Assembly (NCBI GenBank): GCA_028684915.1
Contig: JAQUEZ010000071.1
Location: 1 to 28,531, forward strand
Reading direction: 5' to 3'
Length of the DNA stretch: 28,531 bases
Source of the DNA: Desulfobulbus sp.
GTDB lineage: Bacteria; Desulfobacterota; Desulfobulbia; Desulfobulbales; Desulfobulbaceae
Shown: piece after piece, positions 17,557 to 26,650 of the stretch
How positions within the stretch are numbered: position 1 is the first letter of the stretch
How the letters are laid out: each line of letters opens with the position of its first letter
The notes under the pieces: model-generated
Database searches by the model: none
The model's input: only the letters and a program-made list of their open reading frames with translations
What the model was told of the DNA's origin: nothing
Program-made: the position numbers and the translations under genes

Positions 17557-18435
17557 TTATTTCAACGCCTCCGCGCCGCCGACGATATCCATCAATTCGT
17601 TGGTTACTGCGGCCTGACGCGCTTTGTTGTACAACTGAGTCAGATCTTTTATAATATCTTTACATGCATTGGTTGCATTATCCATGGCTGTCATACGAGC
17701 AGCATGTTCAGAGGCACCAACTTCAAGCATGGCATGATAGATTTGAACATTGAGAAACAGAGGCAGGAGCACTTCCATTATCTCACTGGGGTCCGGCTCG
17801 TACGTGTACGAGCCGGAAGCACCGGCAATATCCTGAGCCGTGTTTTCTTCTGAGGCAATAGGCTTGATCGGCAGGAGTTCTTCAGTAACAGGCCGTTGTG
17901 CGGCCACCGAGAAGAACTTACCGTAAATGATGTCTACCTGATCACTCTCACCGGCGAGGAAAGCCTCGGTAACATCCAGGGAGATCTCACGGGCATTGAA
18001 CATCTGAAATGAACCCATGATATCATTGAAGGACTTACGCACCTTCCCTGTTTTTTTCAGAGGTTGTGTACTCTTTCGTCCCACGGTAACGAAACTGACG
18101 GATTTACCTTCAGCTTCATATTTTTTTCTGAGCCTTTCAGCTTCTTTAACAATATTAGCGTTGAAGCTACCGCACAATCCACGGTCGGATGTAACAACCA
18201 CGATCTCGACCGATTTAACCTCACGGACTTCCATGAGAGGAAGGTCGCTGCTTTCCATGCCACCGGACAAATCGCGCATTGCTTCGGCGAATTTTCCAGC
18301 ATATGGCCGAAAGCGCTCCATCTTCTCCTGAGCGCCACGCAATTTAGCCGAGGCCACCATATTCATGGCCTTAGTAATTTGCGCAGTTTTCTTCACGCCG
18401 CTGATTTTATCTTTAACGTCCTTTAATCCAGGCAT
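17557..18435 (-). CDS. atpG: ATP synthase F1 subunit gamma
   Basis: A 292-residue gamma subunit, the rotating central shaft of F1. The N-terminal coiled-coil helix (MPGLKDVKDKISGVKKTAQITKAMNMVASAKLR) and the C-terminal helix (ARMTAMDNATNACKDIIKDLTQLYNKARQAAVTNELMDIVGGAEAL) are both typical. The central Rossmann-like part has VVTSDRGLCGSFNANI. Length fits the family (285-295). There is no chloroplast-type regulatory cysteine insertion. It lies 18 bases after atpA. Confidence 0.97.
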   Translation of the reverse strand: MPGLKDVKDKISGVKKTAQITKAMNMVASAKLRGAQEKMERFRPYAGKFAEAMRDLSGGMESSDLPLMEVREVKSVEIVVVTSDRGLCGSFNANIVKEAERLRKKYEAEGKSVSFVTVGRKSTQPLKKTGKVRKSFNDIMGSFQMFNAREISLDVTEAFLAGESDQVDIIYGKFFSVAAQRPVTEELLPIKPIASEENTAQDIAGASGSYTYEPDPSEIMEVLLPLFLNVQIYHAMLEVGASEHAARMTAMDNATNACKDIIKDLTQLYNKARQAAVTNELMDIVGGAEALK

Positions 18436-18453
18436 AAGAATTTACCCTTGTGC

Positions 18454-19977
18454 TCAGTTCAGGCCCTTTGTTGCCTTGAAGGTTTCACCGAAGGTTGCCA
18501 GTGTTTTTTTCATTTTCTCTTCCAACTCGGGAGAAATAACCTGCTTCTCAGCGAGTTCCGTGAAAATGGAAGGCTCATTGGTTTCGATGTAGGAGTACAA
18601 CTCTTGCTCGTAGTCAGCCAAGGTGTTGACCGGGAATTTGTCGAGGAAGCCTTTGGTACCGGCAAAAATGATGGTAACCTGCTTCTCCATGGACAACGGC
18701 TGATACTGCGGCTGTTTGAGAATCTCAACCAATCGCTCACCGCGGGTCAACTGAGCCTGTGTAGCTGCATCAAGATCGGAACCGAAGCTAGCAAAAGCAG
18801 CCAATTCACGATACTGAGCCAAGTCGAGGCGAAGGGTACCTGCAACCTGTTTCATGGCTTTAACCTGGGCAGAACCACCAACCCGAGATACAGAGAGGCC
18901 AACGTTGATCGCCGGGCGAACACCAGCGAAAAACAAGCTCGGCTCAAGGTAAACCTGACCATCAGTGATCGAGATAACGTTGGTCGGGATAAAGGCCGAA
19001 ACGTCACCAGCTTGGGTCTCGATGATCGGCAATGCGGTCAAGGAACCAGCACCGAGCTCGTCGCTTACTTTGGCAGCGCGCTCAAGCAAACGGGAATGGT
19101 TGAAGAAGATGTCGCCAGGGTAGGCCTCACGTCCAGGAGGACGGCGAAGCAGAAGGGAAAGCTCGCGGTAGGCAACAGCCTGTTTGGAAAGATCATCGTA
19201 AATGATCAATGCGTGCTCGCCTTTGTCACGGAAATACTCACCCATGGAACAACCGGCAAAAGCGGAGATATACTGCATCGGCGCAGGATCGGAGGCACAG
19301 GCGGCAACAACGGTGGTGTACTCCATGGCCCCATGTTTACGAAGATTCTCAACAACCAGAGCTACGGTTGATTTCTTCTGACCGATGGCGACGTAGATAC
19401 AATGAACATCCGTATTTTTCTGGGCGATGATAGCGTCAACACAGAGTGCGGTCTTGCCGATCTGACGATCACCAATAACCAACTCACGTTGTCCTTTACC
19501 AACCGGTGTCATAGCATCAACAGCCTTAGCGCCAGTATAGCACGGCTCGTGAACACCTTTACGGGAGATAACACCGGGGGCGATAACCTCGACCTTCCGA
19601 GTTTCCTGGGCGTTAATCGGGCCCTTGCCATCAATGGGCAGGCCGATACCGTCAACTACACGGCCTTCCATTTCCGGACCAACCGGAACCTCGGCAATAC
19701 GACCGGTACGTTTGACAATGTCACCTTCTTTAATGTTGCGAACGTCACCAAGGACGGCGCAACCGACGTTATCTGCCTCAAGGTTGAGAGCCAGGCCGTA
19801 AATACCGCCGGGGAACTCAAGCAACTCCATGGCCTGACAATTTTCAACACCATAAACACGTGCAATACCGTCACCTACGGAAAGTACGGTTCCGGTTTCC
19901 TTCAGGTCGATGTCATTCTTATAGCCAGCAATCTGATCTTTTATAATCTGGCTGATTTCTTCGGCTTTGATCTGCAT
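18454..19977 (-). CDS. atpA: ATP synthase F1 subunit alpha
   Basis: A 507-residue alpha subunit, which forms the non-catalytic nucleotide sites and gives an arginine finger to the beta catalytic site. Its P-loop is GDRQIGKT (169-176). The arginine-finger segment is [16 protein letters not shown], and the C-terminal bundle (about 390-507) is complete. The N-terminus ([16 protein letters not shown]) is the segment that binds delta. ATG at 19977 lies only 3 bases after the atpH stop. Long open frames on the opposite strand of this gene are codon-bias artefacts. Confidence 0.98.
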   Translation of the reverse strand: MQIKAEEISQIIKDQIAGYKNDIDLKETGTVLSVGDGIARVYGVENCQAMELLEFPGGIYGLALNLEADNVGCAVLGDVRNIKEGDIVKRTGRIAEVPVGPEMEGRVVDGIGLPIDGKGPINAQETRKVEVIAPGVISRKGVHEPCYTGAKAVDAMTPVGKGQRELVIGDRQIGKTALCVDAIIAQKNTDVHCIYVAIGQKKSTVALVVENLRKHGAMEYTTVVAACASDPAPMQYISAFAGCSMGEYFRDKGEHALIIYDDLSKQAVAYRELSLLLRRPPGREAYPGDIFFNHSRLLERAAKVSDELGAGSLTALPIIETQAGDVSAFIPTNVISITDGQVYLEPSLFFAGVRPAINVGLSVSRVGGSAQVKAMKQVAGTLRLDLAQYRELAAFASFGSDLDAATQAQLTRGERLVEILKQPQYQPLSMEKQVTIIFAGTKGFLDKFPVNTLADYEQELYSYIETNEPSIFTELAEKQVISPELEEKMKKTLATFGETFKATKGLN

Positions 19978-19980
19978 TGA

Positions 19981-20529
19981 TTATTCTCTCCCCTTGATAG
20001 ATTCCTTTAATCCATTAAGTTGCGTCTTTATACTTCCGTCCAGCACCAAGTCACCTACCTTGGCAATAATACCGCCTATAATGGACGGATCGACCTGGGT
20101 TTCAAGTATAACCTTATTACCTGTGAGTTTTTCCAAAGTCGCCTGAATCTTGCCCAGCAAGGTCTGGTCAAGTTCAATGGCGGATATTATCGAACCGTGG
20201 CTAATATTTTGATCCTTATCGACCATTACCTGTAATTCATAGGCGATGTCGGGCAGGATATCAGCACGCTTCTTTTCAATCAGCAGATTCAAAAAGCTGG
20301 CCATAATCGCATCAGCCTGGACGGACTCTGCAATTTTGGCCATAACTTTCTGCCGAACATCCAGCGGATACAGCGGGTTGTTCAGGGCGTCGTCCACACC
20401 GGCCTCAACATCATCAAACAGACCGGCAATGGCAGCGAGCATACCACTGTATTCTCCAGTTTTGCCTTGCTCTTTTCCCAATGAAAAAAGCGCTTTTGCA
20501 TATCGACGAGCTAGTATTGTGTTTCTCAC
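19981..20529 (-). CDS. atpH: ATP synthase F1 subunit delta
   Basis: A 182-residue delta (OSCP) subunit, linking the b stalk to the top of F1. The N-terminal helical domain starts ILARRYAKALFSLGKEQGK, the family hallmark. The C-terminal part has the conserved DPSIIGGIIAKVGDLVLDGSIKTQLNGLKESI. The start is a GTG that overlaps the atpF stop (GTGA at 20526-20529), with AGG in the preceding dozen bases. This implies coupled translation with subunit b. Confidence 0.95.
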   Translation of the reverse strand: MRNTILARRYAKALFSLGKEQGKTGEYSGMLAAIAGLFDDVEAGVDDALNNPLYPLDVRQKVMAKIAESVQADAIMASFLNLLIEKKRADILPDIAYELQVMVDKDQNISHGSIISAIELDQTLLGKIQATLEKLTGNKVILETQVDPSIIGGIIAKVGDLVLDGSIKTQLNGLKESIKGRE

Positions 20530-21272
20530 TGTACCGCACCTACTCTTTCAAGATACTGTTCAGTGATCGCAACCTGATCCGCAGAGGTCAGATTTTTGAC
20601 GATCAACTCCTCAGCCATGGCGGCAGCCTGCTCAGCGACTTCTTCACGAAGAATCCGCTTGGCATCTTCCAACTCGGCCACGACAGATGCTTCAGCCTGA
20701 CGCTTGATATCATCTGCCGCCTTCTCGGCTTCAGCCAGAATTCTCTCTTTTTCGATCTGAGCCTGGGCGATGGCTTTCTCAACAATCACGTCCATCTCCC
20801 GTTCCATACCGGCGAGTTTTGCCGAGAACTCCTTATAGGATTGTTCAGCCTCGTCGCGACGAGTGGTCAGGGTCTCTAACTCTTCTCGGATCTGTTGTTG
20901 ACGTCCGCTCAACCCGGAAATAATCGGCTTGGCACCGAACTTAACCAGAATGACGACAAGGGCGAGAAAGTTGGCTGCCCGCCAGAATAAATCTTTCAAT
21001 TTTTCCGGCGAAAGTGATTTCTTTCCATGTGCCTCACCGTGCCCAGCAGCGCCATTGGCCTCTACCGCTGCACCGTGAGCGTCGACTGCAGCGCCAGCGC
21101 CGTGCGCTTCAACAGCTGCTTCGTGTCCAGCAGCTGCCGGGGCAGCGGCCGTTACCTCCTGATGCGCGGTAGCAGCCGGTGCCTCGTTTGCCAAAGCAAA
21201 CGCCGACGGCATCACCCCGATCAGAATCGCCAGCAATGCTGGCCGTAAAACTGTTGTGATACAAGCTCTCAT
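20526..21272 (-). CDS. atpF: ATP synthase Fo subunit b, with signal peptide and His/Ala-rich periplasmic extension
   Basis: A 248-residue b subunit, long for the family (about 156-165). The conserved part runs from the transmembrane segment (about 96-112, FWRAANFLALVVILVKFGAKP) through the charged dimerising helix (about 120-230) to the delta-binding end. In front lie a likely signal peptide (1-28, cleavage after ALA) and a low-complexity stretch (30-84) of degenerate AAVEAHG-type units with six histidines at 50-82. After cleavage this tail would face the periplasm, which agrees with the usual N-out topology of b. Shorter signal-bearing b subunits occur in related deltaproteobacteria (from memory); the repetitive tail is the odd part. 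Start and stop overlap both neighbours (ATGA, GTGA). Confidence 0.93.
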   Translation of the reverse strand: MRACITTVLRPALLAILIGVMPSAFALANEAPAATAHQEVTAAAPAAAGHEAAVEAHGAGAAVDAHGAAVEANGAAGHGEAHGKKSLSPEKLKDLFWRAANFLALVVILVKFGAKPIISGLSGRQQQIREELETLTTRRDEAEQSYKEFSAKLAGMEREMDVIVEKAIAQAQIEKERILAEAEKAADDIKRQAEASVVAELEDAKRILREEVAEQAAAMAEELIVKNLTSADQVAITEQYLERVGAVQ

Positions 21273-21700
21273 GCGTCCAGACTCCTTCCAAGTATCTTTC
21301 CTGCCATTGCCTGGGCGAACCCCGCGGCATTTCCCTCAAGCTCCTTTCTGGCAACATTTATCTGCGAGCGCAGATCAGCCAGTTGCTTCTCCTTTGTGCT
21401 ATCAGAATCCTTACGGATAGCTGTCAACTTCTCAGTACCGGCGGCCTGTGCCTGGGCACGAGCTCCATCTAAAGCTTTTTTGGCCTTGGTGCTCGCCTCT
21501 CGCATTTTTTGATCAAGCTCAGCCTGCCGCTGACGGGCATTTTGCTCATACTGAGCAACTTCGCCGTTAAGCGATTCGATCTTCTGTGCCCTTTTTTCCA
21601 GGATTCCCAGGACGGGCTTGTACAGAATTGCATTGAGGACAAACATCAACACAACCATGTTGACAATGTGCATTAACAGCGTGACATCAATCGAAATCAT
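21269..21700 (-). CDS. atpF': ATP synthase Fo subunit b'
   Basis: A 143-residue second b-type subunit. An N-terminal transmembrane segment (about 5-27) leads into the motif LNAILYKPVLGILEKR and a long Gln/Lys/Ala helix (about 40-140) for the peripheral stalk. Together with the following atpF it should form a b/b' heterodimer, as in photosynthetic and many deltaproteobacterial enzymes. It is the first gene of this operon. ATG at 21700 follows GAGG by 9 bases. The a and c subunit genes (atpB, atpE) are not adjacent, so the Fo genes are split between loci. Confidence 0.93.
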   Translation of the reverse strand: MISIDVTLLMHIVNMVVLMFVLNAILYKPVLGILEKRAQKIESLNGEVAQYEQNARQRQAELDQKMREASTKAKKALDGARAQAQAAGTEKLTAIRKDSDSTKEKQLADLRSQINVARKELEGNAAGFAQAMAGKILGRSLDA

Positions 21701-22014
21701 TTAACTATCCCTCATTACTGAAAATATGGCAATTACCCGCCAAATCAAGTGAATGGCGGTTCATCTTCCGCTGTGGATAACTACTGAAATTTGCATCTGC
21801 TGTCAAATCTTTTTAAATAATATTTATAGGATTTTTCAGTTATGCTTCTTTCTCGTGAAATCTGCCCGCATTGACGATGGCGGTTTTTCATCCTCAACGC
21901 AGTTTCCGACAAAATGAATGTCCGCAGAAAAACGGATGCAAAATAGCGTATCTCCGTTCTCATGCCAACCTTTAATTCGCTAAAAACGTGCCGGAAGGCA
22001 GGTTGTCATCGGGG
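21701..22014. other. 314-bp gap between the atp and ole operons: atp leader and upstream region
   Basis: No gene is seen. On the minus strand a perfect -35 (TTGACA, 21806-21801) is followed after 17 bases by a poor -10 (TAGTTA, 21783-21778), a candidate atp promoter. The leader would be about 70 bases. It contains a 6-bp hairpin, CCGCCA (21737-21742) with TGGCGG (21754-21759), before the atpF' ribosome site. Just behind the oleD stop, TGCC/GGCA (21989-22000) with a TTCC loop and T5 on the minus strand (21986-21982) is a weak candidate for the ole terminator. Confidence 0.4.
21778..21806 (-). promoter_or_regulatory. Candidate promoter of the atp operon
   Basis: Minus-strand TTGACA (21806-21801) matches the sigma70 -35 box perfectly. 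The hexamer 17 bases downstream (TAGTTA) matches the -10 box poorly. It lies about 80 bases before the atpF' ATG in an otherwise gene-free gap. The position is right; the -10 weakness keeps confidence low. Confidence 0.33.
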
Positions 22015-23013
22015 CTATTCTTGCTGTAACCAGGCTAGCAATCGTTCCATACCCACTTTAGAAGAAATTTTTTCTTCGTATCCCAACACTTTTTCAGCAC
22101 GCCGATGGCTAAACCAGTGGGAATGGGCCAACTGATGGGCCAGGAATCGGGTCATCCTTGGCTCCTCCTTCCGTCTTGTAAGGGTTGCGGCCATTTCAAG
22201 GCAGCCGCCTAATATATAGGCAAGGGGAAAAGGAACACTCTTTCTTACAGGTTGTATGCCCACCTGTACAAACAACGCGTTGATCCACTCCCAGAGATTC
22301 ACGGGCTCTTTTTGTCCGATAAAAAAAGCCTGTCCTGCCGCAGTCGCTGTACGCTGTAGATTTTCTGCTGCCAGCAGATGGGCGTTAACCACGTTATCGA
22401 TATAGGCGATATCTACCAGGTTGTAGCCTGATCCAACAATTTTCAACAAACCAGCCCGACCGCTCTCCAATAATCTGGGTATAAGGTGCCGATCACCAGG
22501 GCCCCAGACAAGGTGAGGTCGAATAGCCACAGTGCGTAACTGGCTCGAATTGGCCCCTAAGACCGACTTTTCCGCTGCAATTTTTGATGCGGCGTAGTAG
22601 CACAAGGGCTGACGGGCATAGGGCAAGGACTCATCCCCACCCGCAATATCTTCGCGGTCAAAGACCACCGAAGGGGTCGAGGTGTAGATCAGATTGGAGA
22701 CCGCATTGTGGAGGCAGGCATTGATCACATTGCGGCTGCCAAGGGTGTTAATGGCAAAATATTCGTTTTGGGGACCCCAGATACCTGCCTTGGCGGCTAC
22801 ATGAAAGACTGTGCTGTACCCGGCAAAAGCCTGGAGAAGAAAATCCTGATCGCGGATGTCCCCCCGAATGCAGGGAACCCCCAGAGCATCCAGCTGGGGA
22901 TAGGCATTACGGCCGATCACCGTCACCTGAGCCCCCTCACGAAGCAGCGCCTGCACCAACGCCTTACCGATGAAGCCGCCGCCGCCGGTCACCACTATTT
23001 TACCTGTGATCAT
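22015..23013 (-). CDS. oleD: OleD-like 2-alkyl-3-oxoalkanoate reductase
   Basis: A 332-residue extended short-chain dehydrogenase of the 3beta-HSD/epimerase type. The nucleotide-binding motif is VTGGGGFIG (8-16), and the catalytic pair Y140/K144 is in CYYAASK. GPGDRHLIPRLLE and the C-terminal YEEKISSKVGMERLLAWL are typical of the ole-linked group. The role would be NAD(P)H-dependent reduction of the OleA product (a 2-alkyl-3-ketoacid) to the 3-hydroxy acid. The assignment leans on its place at the end of an oleABCD array; sequence alone would also allow another 3beta-HSD-like reductase. ATG at 23013 has GGGGAG just upstream. A 6-bp hairpin (23033-23049) lies in the 46-bp gap to oleC. Confidence 0.88.
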   Translation of the reverse strand: MITGKIVVTGGGGFIGKALVQALLREGAQVTVIGRNAYPQLDALGVPCIRGDIRDQDFLLQAFAGYSTVFHVAAKAGIWGPQNEYFAINTLGSRNVINACLHNAVSNLIYTSTPSVVFDREDIAGGDESLPYARQPLCYYAASKIAAEKSVLGANSSQLRTVAIRPHLVWGPGDRHLIPRLLESGRAGLLKIVGSGYNLVDIAYIDNVVNAHLLAAENLQRTATAAGQAFFIGQKEPVNLWEWINALFVQVGIQPVRKSVPFPLAYILGGCLEMAATLTRRKEEPRMTRFLAHQLAHSHWFSHRRAEKVLGYEEKISSKVGMERLLAWLQQE

Positions 23014-23059
23014 AGCTCCCCCCTCAATCCTACCTTTCTCCCGGAAAGGTCATCAATCA

Positions 23060-24682
23060 TCAGCCGCAGGGCAATTGAACCCTTTTACTGGCCCAATCAG
23101 CCAATTTTTCGCGAAAAATTTTAGCATTATGACGAATATCTACCGGGAAAGATGGATGGACTAAAAACATCTCAACTTCCTGGGTGAGTTCATTCCCCTT
23201 TGCCAATTCCCGCAACTCTACAAAAAGCTGCTCCTGATTTTTCACCTTGGCCAGTGTCTCCACAATCAACACCGGTGTCTGTTTGCCCCACTCCCCCAGT
23301 CCAACCAGGGCTGAGCGAAGGACCAAAGGATGCTCATTGAAAATCGCCTCGCAGCAGATGGTATAAAGCATCCCCTTGGCAGTCGCGACCCGATGCGCCT
23401 TTCGCCCACAAAACCAGAGCCTCCCATGCTCGTCCAGATAACCCATATCCCCCATACGATGCCAAAAGCTCTCTCCATCCTGTACCTTGGCAAGATGGGT
23501 TTCCCGCTCGTTCCCTGCGTAGGCACGTGTCACCACCGGTCCACGCACCACGATTTCACCGATGTGCCCCACAGGGACCTCTGTAATCTCAACCCAGCTA
23601 TCAATCGGTCCATCCACAGGTTCAATAATTTTTAACTCCATCTCCGGTAAACTACGACCGACACAGGCCCCCCGTCCGACACGGGTCAACGGCCAGGTTT
23701 GTTCGACAATCTCCCGCCCCTCAATGGCTGCCACCGGCAAACTTTCGGTGGCGCCGTAGGGGGTAAAGATCAAGCCATCGCATGGGAGAACCTTCTGCAC
23801 CCGTTCTACCAGTTCACCGGCAACCGGGGCTCCGGCCATGAGCACCTTACGCACCGGCAAGGTGATTCCCTGCTCAAGACAGTAACGGCTGACCACATTC
23901 CAGATGGCCGGTGAACCAAAAGAATAGCTCACCTTATGCTCAAGAAGCGTACGGACAAATTTCTGCGCATCAACCTGCGCTGGACGGGTTGGATCCATGT
24001 CGGGAATGATTGCCTGGGCGCCAAGAGCCGTGGCAAAAAGACCGAACAGGGGAAAGCCAGGTTGGTCGATATCACCTTCACCAATGCCGAAATAATCGCG
24101 AATCAGCCGCAACTGGGTGTGAAAAATTCCGTGAGTATATTCCACCCCCTTGGGCGGCCCAGTAGAACCGGTGGTGAAGATAATTGCAGCCAGATCATCT
24201 GCCTGCGCTGAAAATACAGGGAGATCCTGCCCATGAACCGGCAGCAGACCGGCTTTGAAAAATAATCCCCCCTGACCAACGAGAATCCGCTGGCGAACCG
24301 TGGCAAAGGGACGGCGAAAAATGCGGCTGAACAGGATGGCTTTGGAAATTCCCACCAGGATATTGGGCCGGACCGAGGCAATACAGCGCAGGAGATTTCT
24401 GTAGCCCATGCCCGGATCGATAAGAATAACCACCGCCCCCAATTGGAACAGGGCAAAGGTCAAACAGACGAACTCCATCGATGGCCGTACCATCAACATT
24501 ACCCGATCCCCCCTGCGAACACCTCGCCGGGAGAGCGCTGCGGCAAAGCCATGACTGGTCTCAGCCAACTGGCTAAAAGACCATTGGCGCCAGGTTCCCT
24601 GTTCAAGAGCCCTCAAGGCGGTCTGGCCCTTCAAACGACCTGCCGACTGATCCAGTGCCGAGGCGATATTGCAATCAGCCAT
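23060..24682 (-). CDS. oleC: OleC-like beta-lactone synthetase (acyl-AMP-ligase family)
   Basis: A 540-residue ANL-superfamily enzyme. The AMP-binding motifs are TTGSTGPPKG (170-179), YGATE (309-313), GDMGYLD (411-417) with D412, and RKAHRV (427-431). The C-terminal lysine lies in RHNAKIFREKL (about K521). OleC enzymes adenylate a 2-alkyl-3-hydroxyacid and close it to a beta-lactone without CoA; GxKxHRV and the short C-terminal domain fit that group rather than ordinary fatty acyl-CoA ligases. The start at 24682 is set by an excellent site, AGGAG 6 bases before ATG. The frame could extend to 24916, but only by running deep into oleB. It overlaps the oleB stop by 8 bases. Confidence 0.92.
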   Translation of the reverse strand: MADCNIASALDQSAGRLKGQTALRALEQGTWRQWSFSQLAETSHGFAAALSRRGVRRGDRVMLMVRPSMEFVCLTFALFQLGAVVILIDPGMGYRNLLRCIASVRPNILVGISKAILFSRIFRRPFATVRQRILVGQGGLFFKAGLLPVHGQDLPVFSAQADDLAAIIFTTGSTGPPKGVEYTHGIFHTQLRLIRDYFGIGEGDIDQPGFPLFGLFATALGAQAIIPDMDPTRPAQVDAQKFVRTLLEHKVSYSFGSPAIWNVVSRYCLEQGITLPVRKVLMAGAPVAGELVERVQKVLPCDGLIFTPYGATESLPVAAIEGREIVEQTWPLTRVGRGACVGRSLPEMELKIIEPVDGPIDSWVEITEVPVGHIGEIVVRGPVVTRAYAGNERETHLAKVQDGESFWHRMGDMGYLDEHGRLWFCGRKAHRVATAKGMLYTICCEAIFNEHPLVLRSALVGLGEWGKQTPVLIVETLAKVKNQEQLFVELRELAKGNELTQEVEMFLVHPSFPVDIRHNAKIFREKLADWASKRVQLPCG

Positions 24683-25565
24683 GGGCTTCTCCTGAGCCAA
24701 AGCTCTGCTCAAGAAACTGATCGACAAGGGGGGCGATTGCATCAAAGGCGTCTTCAAGCACATAATGCCCAGCCTTTCGGAAGTAATGTGTTTCCGCCTG
24801 GGGGAATCGACGCTGCCACTCGTAGTAAAACCAATCATTAAAACAAAAATCAGCTCCACCCCAGCATAGGAGCATCGGGATTTCGCCAAGGTTGGTAAGC
24901 CCCTCTTCCACGGCAACCAGGGTCGTCCAGGAAGGATGGGAAGGATTCATTGGAATATCCTGGACAAACCGATGAACCGCAACCCGATGCTGCCAATTGT
25001 CGTAGGGGGCGAGAAATGCTCGGGCAACTTCCGGCCGCATCCGCTTGACCACCGCCATGAAGATCGCGGCCCCAGCAAAGCCGTTGAGCCCGCGTACCAA
25101 AAATTCACCCAGGATCGGCCATCGGCAGAGGGCTATGCGGAACGGCATGAGCTTGGAGCGAAAGGCCGCAGTATTGAGGACCACGACGCCCGCTACCCGC
25201 TGGGCATGTGTTCCCGCCCAGCCCATACCGATGGCCCCACCCCAATCGTGGACCACGAGTACGCACCGCTCAATACCGAGATGATCAAGCAAATCTTGCA
25301 AATTATCCAGATGGTTGCGCAATTGGTACGGATAGTCCTGCGGCTTATCCGAAAAACCGCAGCCAAGATGATCGGGCACGATACAGCGATACCGATCCTG
25401 GAGATGGGTGACTAAATTCCGGTACAGATAGGACCAGGACGGATTGCCATGCACCATGACCACCGGCAGCCCCTGCCCCTCATCGAGATAGGCGAGACGA
25501 TGGCCGTTCATCTCAAAAAATTTCGGTTCAAAGGGATACTGGGCCAAGGGCAAAGTATTCATCAT
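24675..25565 (-). CDS. oleB: OleB-like alpha/beta hydrolase (beta-lactone decarboxylase)
   Basis: A 296-residue alpha/beta hydrolase of the haloalkane-dehalogenase fold. It has HGNPSWSYLYRN (39-50), the Asp nucleophile D107 in VVHDWGG, a likely acid D239 (CWGGADF) and catalytic H267 in AGHYVLED. An Asp, not Ser, nucleophile and the helical cap (about 135-215) mark the OleB/dehalogenase group. OleB turns the cis-beta-lactone made by OleC into a cis-alkene plus CO2. Context decides for OleB over a dehalogenase. The start is ambiguous: GTG 25568, ATG 25565 or ATG 25562. ATG 25565 overlaps the oleA stop as TGATG, so translation is coupled. Confidence 0.92.
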   Translation of the reverse strand: MMNTLPLAQYPFEPKFFEMNGHRLAYLDEGQGLPVVMVHGNPSWSYLYRNLVTHLQDRYRCIVPDHLGCGFSDKPQDYPYQLRNHLDNLQDLLDHLGIERCVLVVHDWGGAIGMGWAGTHAQRVAGVVVLNTAAFRSKLMPFRIALCRWPILGEFLVRGLNGFAGAAIFMAVVKRMRPEVARAFLAPYDNWQHRVAVHRFVQDIPMNPSHPSWTTLVAVEEGLTNLGEIPMLLCWGGADFCFNDWFYYEWQRRFPQAETHYFRKAGHYVLEDAFDAIAPLVDQFLEQSFGSGEAHG

Positions 25566-26599
25566 CACCAGTCAATCCCCAACATAAGCGAGTTGATCCC
25601 CGAGCCGATACCAAGCAAGGCCGCCCGTTGTCCAGGGAGCAAGGCACCCTGTTCAATGCCCATGGCCATGGTGATTGGTGCAGAGACCGAACCAACGTTA
25701 CCAAGCACCGGTAGAGTTTCAAAATTCTTCGCAGGATTGAGTTTGAGGGTGGAAAACAGCAACTGGGCGTGGGCCCTCCCCACCTGATGACAGAAAAAAC
25801 GATCGATCGATTCTTTGTTCCAGCCGAGTTCCGCATGGAAGGCCTGCCAGCAACTCGCAGCGGTTTCAATCCCTTTTTGCAGAAGCAGTTCCGAGTCGGT
25901 CGACATCAGCGTGCCCTGCTCGGCATTCTGCCCACCCTGGCAGAGATCGTTGTGACGGGTATTGGCGGCACAGCCCCCCCCGCAGAGATAGTGCCCGCTA
26001 TCCTGATAATCTTGCGCGGTCATCACCAAGGCGACAGCCCCGGAACCGATGGTTAACGACGCAAAGAGCGGTTTGATCGATTTTCGGGTCAGGCTTGTAT
26101 CGCTGAGCAGGTGGCGCAGGGTTGAGGCGATAAGGTCTTCAGCGGTTTCCCCCGCCACGACCAGGCCGGCGCGGACCTGTCCGAGTTCAATCATATTGGC
26201 AAGCATGACCATGCCGTCCAGAAATCCGAGGCAAGCGTTGGAGATATCAAACAGGAGACAGGAAGAGGGTAACGCAAGACGACGATGAACAAAGGAAGCG
26301 GTCGCCGGTTCCATCATGTCGCGACTGACCGAGGTAAACAGCAGGCAACCGATATCTTCGCGCTGAATGCCCGCCTTTTTGAGCGCCTCCTCACCGGCGG
26401 CGGCAGCTCCATCACTGGGCCGGGTTCCCGGCTGCCAGAGCCGACGGCTCCGGATACCGGTCATCAACTCCAGTCGGCCAGCAGGGAGTTTGAGCCGTTC
26501 ATAGAGCGGCTGCAGTTGCTCCTCGATCTCTGCTGAGGTGCGTTCTACCGGCGGCAGCTGATATCCGAATTCGTGCAGACAAACCCTGCTATAGCGCAT
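25565..26599 (-). CDS. oleA: OleA-like head-to-head acyl-CoA condensing enzyme (thiolase/KAS III fold)
   Basis: A 344-residue FabH-like condensing enzyme. The catalytic triad is C123 (DISNACLGFLDGM), H271 (FFCHQVGRAH) and N301 (VLGNVGSVSAP). E97 in MMEPATA sits where OleA enzymes carry a glutamate used as base (from memory of the OleA literature). OleA joins two fatty acyl thioesters by a non-decarboxylative Claisen reaction into a 2-alkyl-3-ketoacid, the first step to long-chain alkenes. Length is close to the roughly 340 residues usual for OleA. ATG at 26599 is chosen: homology begins there, and the longer frame would need a TTG at 26641. It is followed without a gap by oleB, oleC and oleD. 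Confidence 0.94.
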   Translation of the reverse strand: MRYSRVCLHEFGYQLPPVERTSAEIEEQLQPLYERLKLPAGRLELMTGIRSRRLWQPGTRPSDGAAAAGEEALKKAGIQREDIGCLLFTSVSRDMMEPATASFVHRRLALPSSCLLFDISNACLGFLDGMVMLANMIELGQVRAGLVVAGETAEDLIASTLRHLLSDTSLTRKSIKPLFASLTIGSGAVALVMTAQDYQDSGHYLCGGGCAANTRHNDLCQGGQNAEQGTLMSTDSELLLQKGIETAASCWQAFHAELGWNKESIDRFFCHQVGRAHAQLLFSTLKLNPAKNFETLPVLGNVGSVSAPITMAMGIEQGALLPGQRAALLGIGSGINSLMLGIDW

Positions 26600-26650
26600 A
26601 ACATTCTCGTTTTGTTTCTCAAGTTGTCGTTCTCGCCCCAACCGGCACCG

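Noticed and set aside
18448..19371. 307-residue open frame antisense to atpA
   Set aside because: It lies wholly inside a certain gene, in a strongly codon-biased region where antisense frames stay open by chance. The translation has no domain. The same holds for the frames at 19402-19980 and 16974-17528.
23060..24916. Longer oleC reading frame (618 residues)
   Set aside because: The extra 78 residues overlap oleB and have no homology to ANL enzymes. ATG at 24682 has a near-perfect ribosome site and matches the usual OleC start.
24675..25565. Reading this gene as a haloalkane dehalogenase
   Set aside because: The fold and Asp nucleophile would allow it, but its position between oleA and oleC with overlapping codons makes OleB far more likely.
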